Assembly (NCBI GenBank): GCA_964573995.1
Contig: CAZNLH010000038.1
Span: forward strand, 1-17,740
Origin: CAZNLH01 sp964573995
GTDB taxonomy: Bacteria; Gemmatimonadota; CAZMKB01; CAZNLH01
Length of the DNA: 17,740 nt
Reading direction: 5' to 3'
Both the position numbers and the translations under genes were made by a program. Position 1 is the stretch's first letter. The number at the start of each line of letters is the position of its first letter. The notes below the pieces were generated by a model. That model did not search any database and was not told the DNA's origin. It saw nothing but the letters and a program-made list of their open reading frames with translations. This document shows positions 1 to 9,469 of this stretch, piece after piece.

Positions 1-706
1 TTAAATGATTCAATACCCCAGACTTCGGTTACCACCTTAAATGAGTTGACACGGGGGAAAAGTGTAATTGTCCCCCATATAAAGATAAAAATTGACTTGT
101 ATTGAGGCGGATTCCCGATAACGCTTATTCCGGATATCCCTTAGTCTAAGCATCATTCGATACCGTCGTTGATGTCTTTTCCGCCCTCGTGAGACTCGAA
201 TCGGATGTAATTCAAGCGATATTTGCAGGAAGGCCCGATCTTCTCTTCCAACATCCAAATACAGCAAAGGTCTGATTAGTATGGAACCTATCGCTTGACC
301 ACTCATTCTCGAGCATGATTGGCAGGGAAAAACATGGAAGGTGAGTATGATCCTTAAAGGATCAGCGCTTGCTATTGTGAAAAGGATTATCGTAAATGAT
401 CTCAATCTACGGGCGGAGAAAATCGGGAAATCTCTGGGTACAATTTGTCGTCGTCAATGGAACAGAAGCGCGTTCTTCATGTTGTAACATAGTTAGAGGA
501 AGCAAGAAATGGGCTGAAGAGATCCAAGATATCTCTAACTCTATACTCGATGGGGATATTAGGGGAAAGAAAAAAAGAAAAAAATAGCCGGGCCGTAGAC
601 AGGTACTCCCAGGGAGATCTTGGGCATGAGTTCAATGGGAAAACCGATCAATCTTTTATAACTTTTGGGAGCCACTTTAATTCAAAGAAACGGTAATTAT
701 CATCCT
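1..706. other. AT-rich region without a convincing gene; possible gene debris
   Basis: This stretch is visibly richer in A/T than the window from about 2300 on. No frame gives a recognisable protein. Several short plus-strand pieces look protein-like but are broken by stops and lie in different frames. Frame 1 is open from base 1 to a TGA at 103-105 (34 residues, ending IKIKIDLY) and could be the tail of a gene entering from the left. A second piece, about 148-267, contains VFSALVRLESDVIQAIFAG. A third is an ORF at 347-487 (46 aa, start MILKGSALAIVKR) behind a GGAAGGTGAG Shine-Dalgarno-like sequence. A fourth, 396-587, ends in a lysine-rich tail over an A-run. A 6-bp inverted repeat, GGGGGA/TCCCCC with a 12-base loop, sits at 53-76. 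The pieces may be remnants of one or more decayed genes; I could not assign any to a family. Random open frames in AT-rich DNA are the alternative. Confidence 0.35.
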
Positions 707-2077
707 TTACAGATACCCGAGTCCTTTTAGCCGTTTCTCAATCACCTGTAATTCTTCAGGACTCATTGAAGTCTCCTCTATGTTCATGTCATTTACCAAG
801 TTCTCCAGCCTTTTCTCCAATTTACTGACTACCTCTGGTTGATTGTTGAAAATATTTTTACACTCCTTTGAATCTATCTTCATTTCATATAATTCCTTTG
901 TGTTTTTTAATAAATTAATGATAAACTTCCACTCAGAAGTCCGCAGACTAATCAGGTGACTTTTAATATCACCGGTAGCTGTCTCATATCGTGTCTCGGC
1001 ATAGGAATTAAGATCTTGTTGAAATTCACCTCTCATCAATTTAAATAAATTAACTCCATCTATGCTCCCATGCACGATCCCGAGCATATCAAGAATAGTG
1101 GGATAGATATCGATCGATCTTACAAGATGCGAGACGCTCCTTCCAGCAATATCATGCCTCCCTTTGAAAATAAGAGGGATCTTTATCGTCGTGTCATAAA
1201 GATATTCTCGATGACTGAATTCACCATGTTCTCCGAAGGAATCTCCATGATCTGCCGTGATCACTATAATGGTATTATCATATAGACTTCTTTGTTTCAG
1301 AAAATTCATTATTCTTCCGATCTGAACATCAATCTCCTGTGTCTTTCTCAATTGATAAGCCATTCCATAAGTTTTCCGCATTGCGAAGGACTTCCAAAAC
1401 CTCCGTAGTCTGAATAGAGGCTTCCCAATTCGCTGGTCGACTCGAAGGAAGAAATGCTTATACACCCACCGCTTAAATACTCTTCTTCGCCGTTCCATTT
1501 TCGAAGACTGGGCAATATCATGAGCATCAAAGTAGTGCAGAAACAAGAAAAAAGCATCTTCTTGCTGTGTTAGCCATTCTAATGCCTTATCTGTAATTTC
1601 CCAACCTGGTCGACGATATCCAAAAATAGCATTTTTTATTTTAAGTCTAAAATTTTCATCATAAACTTCAAACCCTCGGTTCAATCCATACTCACTGCTC
1701 AAGGCATGCGAACCAATGAATGCCGCTGTCCTATATCCATTCTCTCCCAACAATTCAGCCAGAGTTCTAACAGAGGGAGAGAGCTTATGACTAAACATTC
1801 CTCGAAGGCCGTGGTGGTAAGGATTCAAACCAGTCATAATAGATGCATGTGAAGCCGGTGTAAAGGGTACCTGGCAAAAGGCTTCAGTGAATATTACACC
1901 ATCTTTAGCAAGTTCATCTATATTAGGGGTTTTCGCTCTAGCCGGAAATGTCTTCCAAAAAGGAAATCGCTTGGAATAACACCCAATTGCTTCCTGGCGG
2001 ACACAGTCAAGGGTCATCAGGATAAAATTCTTGGGTTGTTTCTCAAAATGTTTCTTATTAATTATGCTATTCATCAT
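707..2077 (-). CDS. Sulfatase-family (alkaline phosphatase superfamily) hydrolase or transferase, Thr-nucleophile type
   Basis: This 456-aa protein has the sulfatase/alkaline-phosphatase fold. The metal-binding Asp lies near the N-terminus (LMTLDCVRQ, D24), followed by TPNIDELAKDG and the nucleophile block VPFTPASHASIMTG at residues 70-83. A second metal site is in ADHGDSFGEHG, followed by an H in FSHRE. True sulfatases carry C/S-x-P-x-R, with Cys or Ser converted to formylglycine. Here the matching positions are T73-x-A-x-H77, so formylglycine is impossible and Thr73 is the likely nucleophile, as in LtaS-like and other phospho- or alkyl-transfer members. The substrate is unknown. No signal peptide or membrane segment is evident. 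The C-terminus ends RLKGLGYL, like the enzyme at 6834-8744. Two adjacent ATGs (2077, 2074) could start it, with AGG 6-9 bases upstream. The gene is more AT-rich than most of its neighbours, which may indicate transfer. Confidence 0.85.
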   Translation of the reverse strand: MMNSIINKKHFEKQPKNFILMTLDCVRQEAIGCYSKRFPFWKTFPARAKTPNIDELAKDGVIFTEAFCQVPFTPASHASIMTGLNPYHHGLRGMFSHKLSPSVRTLAELLGENGYRTAAFIGSHALSSEYGLNRGFEVYDENFRLKIKNAIFGYRRPGWEITDKALEWLTQQEDAFFLFLHYFDAHDIAQSSKMERRRRVFKRWVYKHFFLRVDQRIGKPLFRLRRFWKSFAMRKTYGMAYQLRKTQEIDVQIGRIMNFLKQRSLYDNTIIVITADHGDSFGEHGEFSHREYLYDTTIKIPLIFKGRHDIAGRSVSHLVRSIDIYPTILDMLGIVHGSIDGVNLFKLMRGEFQQDLNSYAETRYETATGDIKSHLISLRTSEWKFIINLLKNTKELYEMKIDSKECKNIFNNQPEVVSKLEKRLENLVNDMNIEETSMSPEELQVIEKRLKGLGYL

Positions 2078-2198
2078 TAATAACCTGTTCGATGTATAGA
2101 TAGTGTAATATGTTACAAACTTTCCTGCGATGAGTTTTATCCATCCCAGGAATTACAGGAATTATAAGAGAGAGGACTTTTATTACTTCCGAATCTGA

Positions 2199-2228
2199 AT
2201 TATACCTTATTGGTCATGGAGAAGTCAA
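2199..2228 (-). promoter_or_regulatory. Sigma-70-type promoter for the sulfatase-family gene
   Basis: On the minus strand TTGACT (2223-2228) is followed after 18 bases by a perfect TATAAT (2199-2204). It is correctly oriented toward the gene starting at 2077 and would leave a leader of roughly 115 nt. The -35 box has one mismatch. Confidence 0.6.
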
Positions 2229-2331
2229 GTATGCGAATTGAATATTGTCAAGAACGCAGACAGGAATTCTTATCCTTTTGAAAAATCAACCCGGGGCCTG
2301 CGCATCCTCTCGTCTGCCTATATCCTGTAAT

Positions 2332-2380
2332 CGGCATGCCTGGTGTGCCATATCGGCAGTAACATGCAGGTGCCGGCTTT
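2332..2380 (+). promoter_or_regulatory. Nested inverted repeats: candidate activator-binding site or terminator
   Basis: CGGCA-TG-CCTG (2332-2342) pairs with CAGGTGCCG (2367-2375), giving a 9-bp stem with a two-base bulge. A smaller dyad, TGCC-N5-GGCA (about 2346-2358), lies inside it. The outer arm runs into GGCTTTTTC, so the element could terminate plus-strand transcription. No plus-strand gene is known to its left. Alternatively, it lies about 70-115 bases upstream of the sigma-54-type promoter at 2446, where enhancer-binding proteins usually bind. The rest of 2229-2445 shows no ORF or other element that I can support. Confidence 0.35.
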
Positions 2381-2445
2381 TTCGGTGATTCAGCGCAACG
2401 CCAAGTAAATCAAGGGAATAGGCGATAATTCTGTCTGAGGAATAG

Positions 2446-2461
2446 TGGTACGCCTCTTGCA
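2446..2461 (+). promoter_or_regulatory. Sigma-54 (RpoN) -24/-12 promoter for htpX-clpB
   Basis: The site reads TGGTACG-CCTC-TTGCA. The consensus is TGGCACG-N4-TTGCW, so only the fourth base differs. The invariant GG (2447-2448) and GC (2459-2460) are separated by exactly 10 bases. It is correctly oriented, with transcription expected to begin near 2472, about 95 nt before the htpX start. No competing TTGACA/TATAAT pair was seen between it and htpX. Confidence 0.6.
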
Positions 2462-2504
2462 TTTTATCTTCTGTCTGGAACGAGTAGGGGACTGAGGGGT
2501 AACG

Positions 2505-2546
2505 ATGAAATACCAGTATAATAAATGGCGTGAATTGGATCTTTAG
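2505..2546 (+). CDS. Putative 13-codon leader ORF upstream of htpX
   Basis: ATG at 2505 opens a short frame, MKYQYNKWRELDL, ending at TAG 2544-2546. It is preceded by GAGGGG at suitable spacing, so it could be translated. The stop lies in the same frame as htpX, 21 bases before the htpX start, and the htpX Shine-Dalgarno sequence begins a few bases after the stop. Translation of the leader could therefore affect ribosome access to htpX. An alternative is that it is a chance ORF, or the degraded first codons of a longer HtpX. Evidence is limited to position and ribosome-binding site. Confidence 0.3.
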   Translation: MKYQYNKWRELDL

Positions 2547-2567
2547 ATGGGAAAGGAGAGGATCCTG

Positions 2568-3419
2568 ATGAATACACTACGGACCACGGTCCTCCTCGCC
2601 GCGCTGACGGCTCTTCTGATCCTGATAGGGGGCCTCTTCGGCGGGCGTGGTGGGATGATATTCGCCTTCGTCATTGCCGTCGTGATGAATTTCACGAGTT
2701 ACTGGTTCTCCGATAAGATCGTGCTGAAGATCTATCACGGCCAGGAGTTATCGGAGGCTGATGCACCGGGACTCTTCGCACTGATCAGGCGCCTGACCCA
2801 GAGGGCTGGGCTTCCGATGCCGAAGGTCTACCGTATACCCTCCGGTTCTCCGAACGCGTTCGCCACGGGGCGGGACCCGGAACACGCGGCGGTGGCCGTG
2901 ACGGAGGGGATCCTTGAGATCCTTGGTGAATCGGAACTCGAGGGGGTCCTCGGCCATGAACTATCCCACGTGAAGAACCGGGACATCCTGATCGGCTCGG
3001 TGGCCGCGACCGTGGCCGGTGCGATTATGATACTGGCGAGTATGGCGAGGTGGGCGGCCATCTTCGGCGGCTTCGGCGGCGGCAGCAGGGATCGCGGTGG
3101 AGGGAACGTCTTCGGGTTGTTGCTGACAGCTATAGTGGCCCCGATAGCGGCAATGATGATACAGATGGCCATCTCCAGGTCGAGGGAATTCGAGGCGGAC
3201 CGCGGGGCGGCGCGCCTGGCGGGCAATGGGGAGGGGCTCGCCCGGGCGTTGGAAAAACTGGAGACGGCCACCAGGCGGCGACCCCTCCCGGCCAATCCAG
3301 CAACGGCGCACATGTTCATCGTCAATCCCCTGAGCGGGAAGTCATTGGCCGGTCTCTTCAGCACACACCCTCCGATCGCGGAGAGGGTCCGGCGGCTGCG
3401 CGCGATGCGGGCATATTGA
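2568..3419 (+). CDS. htpX: HtpX-family membrane zinc metalloprotease (M48)
   Basis: HtpX is an inner-membrane protease that, with FtsH, degrades misfolded membrane proteins. The 283-aa protein has an N-terminal hydrophobic pair (about residues 5-45), then the catalytic domain. The HELSH zinc motif is at residues 130-134, inside LGHELSHVKNRD. Two further hydrophobic segments follow, separated by a Gly-rich stretch (GGFGGGSRDRGGG). REFEAD then supplies the presumed third zinc ligand, E207. The C-terminal half includes the typical NP...FSTHPP...R pattern. Length is normal for the family. The start is taken at ATG 2568, 6 bases after AAGGAGAGG; an in-frame ATG at 2547 directly follows a stop and has a poorer site. 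It lies 56 bases upstream of clpB in the same direction, so the two are probably co-transcribed from the sigma-54-type promoter at 2446. Confidence 0.93.
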   Translation: MNTLRTTVLLAALTALLILIGGLFGGRGGMIFAFVIAVVMNFTSYWFSDKIVLKIYHGQELSEADAPGLFALIRRLTQRAGLPMPKVYRIPSGSPNAFATGRDPEHAAVAVTEGILEILGESELEGVLGHELSHVKNRDILIGSVAATVAGAIMILASMARWAAIFGGFGGGSRDRGGGNVFGLLLTAIVAPIAAMMIQMAISRSREFEADRGAARLAGNGEGLARALEKLETATRRRPLPANPATAHMFIVNPLSGKSLAGLFSTHPPIAERVRRLRAMRAY

Positions 3420-3439
3420 TGAAGTTGCCCACTTAGTCA

Positions 3440-3455
3440 ATTCAATACGTTGAAT
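3440..3455 (+). promoter_or_regulatory. Perfect short dyad upstream of clpB
   Basis: ATTCAA-TACG-TTGAAT is a perfect 6-bp inverted repeat with a 4-base loop, in the 56-base gap between htpX and clpB. It ends 20 bases before the clpB start. It is neither CIRCE (HrcA) nor the HspR HAIR element by sequence. It could be an operator or a weak mRNA hairpin affecting the htpX/clpB expression ratio. Confidence 0.25.
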
Positions 3456-3475
3456 CGTCAGGAAGTGAAGGAGTC

Positions 3476-6103
<2,628 letters not shown>

Positions 6104-6746
6104 TCACGTCTATGATCTCGGTTGATGCTATCTTGTCGCTGAAGATGCTGTCTTCGGGCACCTGGCAGAGTTCGACCAGGACGTGATTCGTGGTCTTGGG
6201 GTCGAGGAAGATATACCTCCTGCCGTTCGCCCCGTTCAGCGGTTCTTCATTCAAGATCCGGATACCATTCTCGCTGCACCTGCGGCAGGCCTCCACGATA
6301 TTGGGGACCTGGTAACTGATATGGTGGAGCCCTTCTCCGTGTGTCTTCAGGAACCTGCCCGCGTGAGAGTCCGGGCCGCGTGGCTCGATCAACTCTATAT
6401 TGATCCCACCCCCCGGCAGCAGTGCGATCTTTACGTCCTCTCCATCCACCGTTTCTGTCCTCGTAACTTCGAGGCCGAGTATGTCCGTGTAAAAGCGCAG
6501 GCTCTCATCGAGGCTCTTGACGACGATGCCGAGGTGGTCGATGTGGTTCTTCATCTTTGGCTCTCCTCCCGAGTGGGCCGCCGCCCGAAGATGGGGGCTC
6601 GATTGTTATGGTGCAATCTGTGGGCCGGTCTCCTTGGGTTCCCACAGGAATGAACGGTGGGTCCTGATTATCGATTTGTCAAGAGGGAATGTCGTACTTC
6701 AATACGCCTTCGCAATCAGGGTCTATTAACCTACAAGATTATAAAT

Positions 6747-6762
6747 AGCAAAATTCATACCA
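6747..6762 (-). promoter_or_regulatory. Sigma-54-like promoter upstream of mce
   Basis: Read on the minus strand the site is TGGTATG-AATT-TTGCT. It keeps the invariant GG and GC with exactly 10 bases between them and differs from TGGCACG-N4-TTGCW at two positions. It points toward mce and would give a leader of about 180 nt. A TATAAT also occurs just downstream on the same strand (TATTTATAAT) but lacks a good -35 box. The remaining bases of 6555-6833 show no ORF worth calling. Confidence 0.4.
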
Positions 6763-6833
6763 GCCGACCTTTAATACAATAAATTAGAGTGACATGATCA
6801 TTGGCGTTCTGTTGTGGCCTTGGCGGCGCCGCC

Positions 6834-8744
6834 TCAGTTGACGTATCCGAGCGCCTTCAGCCTCTGTTTTACCGAAGGTTCAATGATGATATCTCCCTTG
6901 CCGCGCACCATGTCCCTTTCTCCATAGGTGTCTATGTACCGAATTTTCCGTTTTGATTCGAAGGCGGATAGAAGGACCTTCCCATCCATGTCACGGGCGA
7001 CCGGCAGGCCTTCCCAGTAGAGGAGCGTTGGAAGAAAATCACGGAGGGTCGCCCCGTTCAATTTGACTCCATCCCTGACTCCGGGCCCGGAGAGGAGGAG
7101 GACACCGTACCTGTCGTGTGTCCCCCGCTTCAGGAAGTAACGTGTGGTGAACTCGGAGAGATCTACCGGCCGCCCGTCCAGTGTGATCGTCTCGTTTCCG
7201 GAGATGCCCCTGCGTGTCAGGTCGAGGTAGGGTACATGGGAGGAAGAATCGTAGCGGACGCAGAAGAGCGGGACGTCTTCATCTTCCAGTCGGATCCTTT
7301 GCAGTTCGCGGGAGACGATGCCAGGCACCTTATCCTCACTTTCTCGGTGGATGGGGAAAAGGAACGAAAAGTCGCCAAGGCTGACTTCGTATACCTTGTC
7401 ATCTATGCCGAGGGCCTCGAGCACGTGATCGCCAAGTATAATCCACGAATTTCGGGCCCCCCCCTCCATCGCCTTTTGACCGTGATCGGATAGGAGGAAT
7501 AGGTGGCAACCGGCCGGGAAGGCCTTTACTATCCTGCCGATCAGTGAATCGGTCCAACGATAGATTGTTACAACGTCCGAACCGTAACGACGGATGATCT
7601 CGGGCGGGACTCCCTCCTGGTCCAGCCGGCCTGTTCCCCAACATCGGTGACCTACCATGTCGACACTGTTGTCGTAGAAGGTCGCAAAGGCGGGCTGATA
7701 GGTGTTCGTGAGTTTCAGAAAGAGATCGCAGTTGACTTCCATATCGATCTTGCGAGTCATGAGGTATCGGTAATCGGGATCGTTCCGCAGGGGGCGGGCA
7801 TGCGTGATGCACTCACCGATCAGCGAGAGGAGCGTGCTCCCCCGGACTCCGAGGTGCAGGATCGACCATCCGTAATGCGCGGCCTCTCTGACAGGGATGT
7901 AATTCCGCCTGTGCATCATTTCACTTCGGACGATGGCGCGGAATTCATTGGCCGCCCCGTATTCCGGTGGGTATGCCCGGCTGTCCGGGGCGATGACGTC
8001 CGGGATCCAGAAACCGTGAGGCTCAACGTGGGGAGGCCATGTTACGAGCCAACGATAAACCCCGATGCTCCAGCCGGCCTCCCGAAGAATGTCCCAGGCC
8101 CGTGGAGTCCTTACCTGGTCTGCCGTGTTGTAGAAGCCGTCGATCCCGTGTGCTTCTCTGCCCCTTCCACTGGCGATGGTGGTCCAGAGTATCGGCGAGA
8201 ATGACGGTTCTTCCGATTCAAAGGGGCCGAATGCTCCCCTTATTATCAGGCCCTGTATGTTTGGAAGGAGGCCGGCCCCCGCGAGGTCGCTGACGACGTT
8301 GTAGTCCATGGCGTCTATCCCCAGTACAAGGAGCCTGGTGCCGTTGATCCTCCCGCCCTCTGTCCGTACGAACAGGGCTATAATTAGAGGAACGAGGGCA
8401 AGGAAGCGTACGGCATCTCTCGGGTATTCGAGGATGTAGGTCGCAGTACCGGCGCAGGCGACGGTGAGCAGTACCGGAAGCGGCGGTGGTGAAAAAAGGA
8501 GTATGGCCACCCCGCCGAGGAAGATTCCAGCCGTGGGGCCTGTCCACCTTTCGTCACGGCGAAGGATTTTCAGGACCAGGCCTGCTGACAGGCAGGTGAT
8601 CATGCCGGGTATCATGCCAAGGATGACGACGGACCGGGCGCCGTCCAGGAAACAAGGCAGGGACAGGCGGATTCCGAGGCTCCAGATGATAGAGAACAGC
8701 ACCGCCCGGTAGATTCGCCGCGGATTATGCGCTGTTTTTGCCAT
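6834..8744 (-). CDS. Membrane-anchored alkaline-phosphatase-superfamily protein (phosphodiesterase/nucleotide pyrophosphatase-like)
   Basis: The 636-aa protein starts with four or five hydrophobic segments between about residues 13 and 126 and continues as a catalytic domain. That domain begins RLLVLGIDAMD, with D144 as the first metal ligand. The nucleophile block SFSPILWTTIASGRGREAHGI (181-201) follows; S183 aligns with the NPP-family nucleophile, with T188/T189 as alternatives. Later blocks FLLSDHGQKAM and GTHDRYGVLLLSG supply further Asp/His ligands. This is the type I phosphodiesterase family; the substrate cannot be read from sequence. The tail ends KQRLKALGYVN, matching the sulfatase-family protein at 707-2077. 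ATG 8744 has AGGGTG about 6 bases upstream. A perfect 12-bp palindrome, GGCGGCGCCGCC (6822-6833), directly follows the stop codon. Confidence 0.82.
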   Translation of the reverse strand: MAKTAHNPRRIYRAVLFSIIWSLGIRLSLPCFLDGARSVVILGMIPGMITCLSAGLVLKILRRDERWTGPTAGIFLGGVAILLFSPPPLPVLLTVACAGTATYILEYPRDAVRFLALVPLIIALFVRTEGGRINGTRLLVLGIDAMDYNVVSDLAGAGLLPNIQGLIIRGAFGPFESEEPSFSPILWTTIASGRGREAHGIDGFYNTADQVRTPRAWDILREAGWSIGVYRWLVTWPPHVEPHGFWIPDVIAPDSRAYPPEYGAANEFRAIVRSEMMHRRNYIPVREAAHYGWSILHLGVRGSTLLSLIGECITHARPLRNDPDYRYLMTRKIDMEVNCDLFLKLTNTYQPAFATFYDNSVDMVGHRCWGTGRLDQEGVPPEIIRRYGSDVVTIYRWTDSLIGRIVKAFPAGCHLFLLSDHGQKAMEGGARNSWIILGDHVLEALGIDDKVYEVSLGDFSFLFPIHRESEDKVPGIVSRELQRIRLEDEDVPLFCVRYDSSSHVPYLDLTRRGISGNETITLDGRPVDLSEFTTRYFLKRGTHDRYGVLLLSGPGVRDGVKLNGATLRDFLPTLLYWEGLPVARDMDGKVLLSAFESKRKIRYIDTYGERDMVRGKGDIIIEPSVKQRLKALGYVN

Positions 8745-8821
8745 GATGACACCCTATGAAGCGGACGTTTCGAGCCAACCGATGTCTTCCGGTCCCGATG
8801 AGATGTTCCATGCCCCCGCCA

Positions 8822-8850
8822 ATAGTAAGTCAAGCCCCATCGTATGTCAA
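8822..8850 (-). promoter_or_regulatory. Sigma-70-type promoter for the membrane phosphodiesterase-like gene
   Basis: On the minus strand a perfect TTGACA (8845-8850) is followed after 17 bases by TACTAT (8822-8827, 4 of 6). It faces the gene starting at 8744, with a leader near 70 nt, and lies back-to-back with the thioredoxin promoter. Confidence 0.5.
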
Positions 8851-8877
8851 TCGGGAGCGAGGACAAGACCCGTTGCC

Positions 8878-8906
8878 TTGACAAAGTCATTATCGAACCT
8901 TATTAT
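8878..8906 (+). promoter_or_regulatory. Sigma-70-type promoter for thioredoxin
   Basis: A perfect TTGACA (8878-8883), a 17-base spacer and TATTAT (8901-8906, 5 of 6) face the thioredoxin gene. Transcription would start near 8913, about 75 nt before the start codon. Confidence 0.68.
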
Positions 8907-8987
8907 TAACAAACTATTTTTCATTCTCGTTCGTTTCTTCCAACTTGCTATTTATTAGAATTTATTTACAGAGAAAGAGTGGTGAAG

Positions 8988-9320
8988 ATGTCAGCAAATA
9001 GCCCAAGTCCAGTAGAGGATTCGAACTTCAAGGATAAGGTCGAGGGTACCATGGGCCTCTCCATTGTTGATTTCTGGGCAGAATGGTGTGGTCCCTGCAA
9101 GATGGTGGCGCCCGTTCTCGAGGAGATGGCCGAAGAGTATGCCGGCAAGGTAAGTTTCTTCAAGTTGGACGTGGATACCAACCGGGAAACGGCTCAGCGT
9201 TACAATATTCGGTCAATCCCCACACTGATGTTTTTCAAGGATGGAAAGGTCGTGGAGACCATTATAGGCGTCCGTTCAAAGAAGGACCTTACCGAGACCG
9301 TGAATAAGCACCTCTCGTGA
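8988..9320 (+). CDS. trxA: Thioredoxin
   Basis: This is a small cytosolic disulfide reductase of 110 aa, the normal thioredoxin size. It carries the full active site FWAEWCGPCK (C34 and C37), the LDVDTN strand-loop and the cis-proline block IRSIPTLMFFKDG, then GVRSKKDL in the last helix. I chose ATG 8988; an in-frame GTG at 8979 would add three residues, and neither has a strong Shine-Dalgarno. It has its own promoter and a 150-base gap to the next gene, so it is probably monocistronic. A short inverted repeat (CTCAT-GCA-ATGAG, 9323-9335) follows the stop but lacks a T-run, so I do not call a terminator. Confidence 0.95.
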   Translation: MSANSPSPVEDSNFKDKVEGTMGLSIVDFWAEWCGPCKMVAPVLEEMAEEYAGKVSFFKLDVDTNRETAQRYNIRSIPTLMFFKDGKVVETIIGVRSKKDLTETVNKHLS

Positions 9321-9407
9321 CCCTCATGCAATGAGAGGAGAATTGCCGGGCCTTCATCCTTTCGAAGATAGCCGTTGACATCCGGATACAATCTTCGGAT
9401 GATATCC

Positions 9408-9436
9408 TTGACTTGAAATTCTCCCCCTGGTATCTT
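9408..9436 (+). promoter_or_regulatory. Possible promoter for the phosphatidyltransferase gene
   Basis: TTGACT (9408-9413), a 17-base spacer and TATCTT (9431-9436, 4 of 6) precede the gene at 9470. A second perfect TTGACA at 9375-9380 has only a poor -10 partner. Moderate-quality match. Confidence 0.35.
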
Positions 9437-9469
9437 TGAAGTCCTGTATACTGACCAGGAATTCATCGA

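Noticed and set aside
53..76. GGGGGA/TCCCCC hairpin as a terminator
   Set aside because: The stem is real, but no T-run follows on either strand and no clear gene ends at it.
37..405. 122-codon minus-strand ORF in the left region
   Set aside because: It has no family resemblance, a skewed composition rich in Arg, Ser and Ile, and no convincing ribosome site.
562..587. A-rich run as a sign of programmed frameshifting
   Set aside because: Neither frame around it encodes a recognisable protein, so there is no product to support slippage.
9311..9338. CCTCTC...GAGAGG repeat after thioredoxin as a rho-independent terminator
   Set aside because: The arms compete with an inner CTCAT/ATGAG stem, and no T-tract follows.
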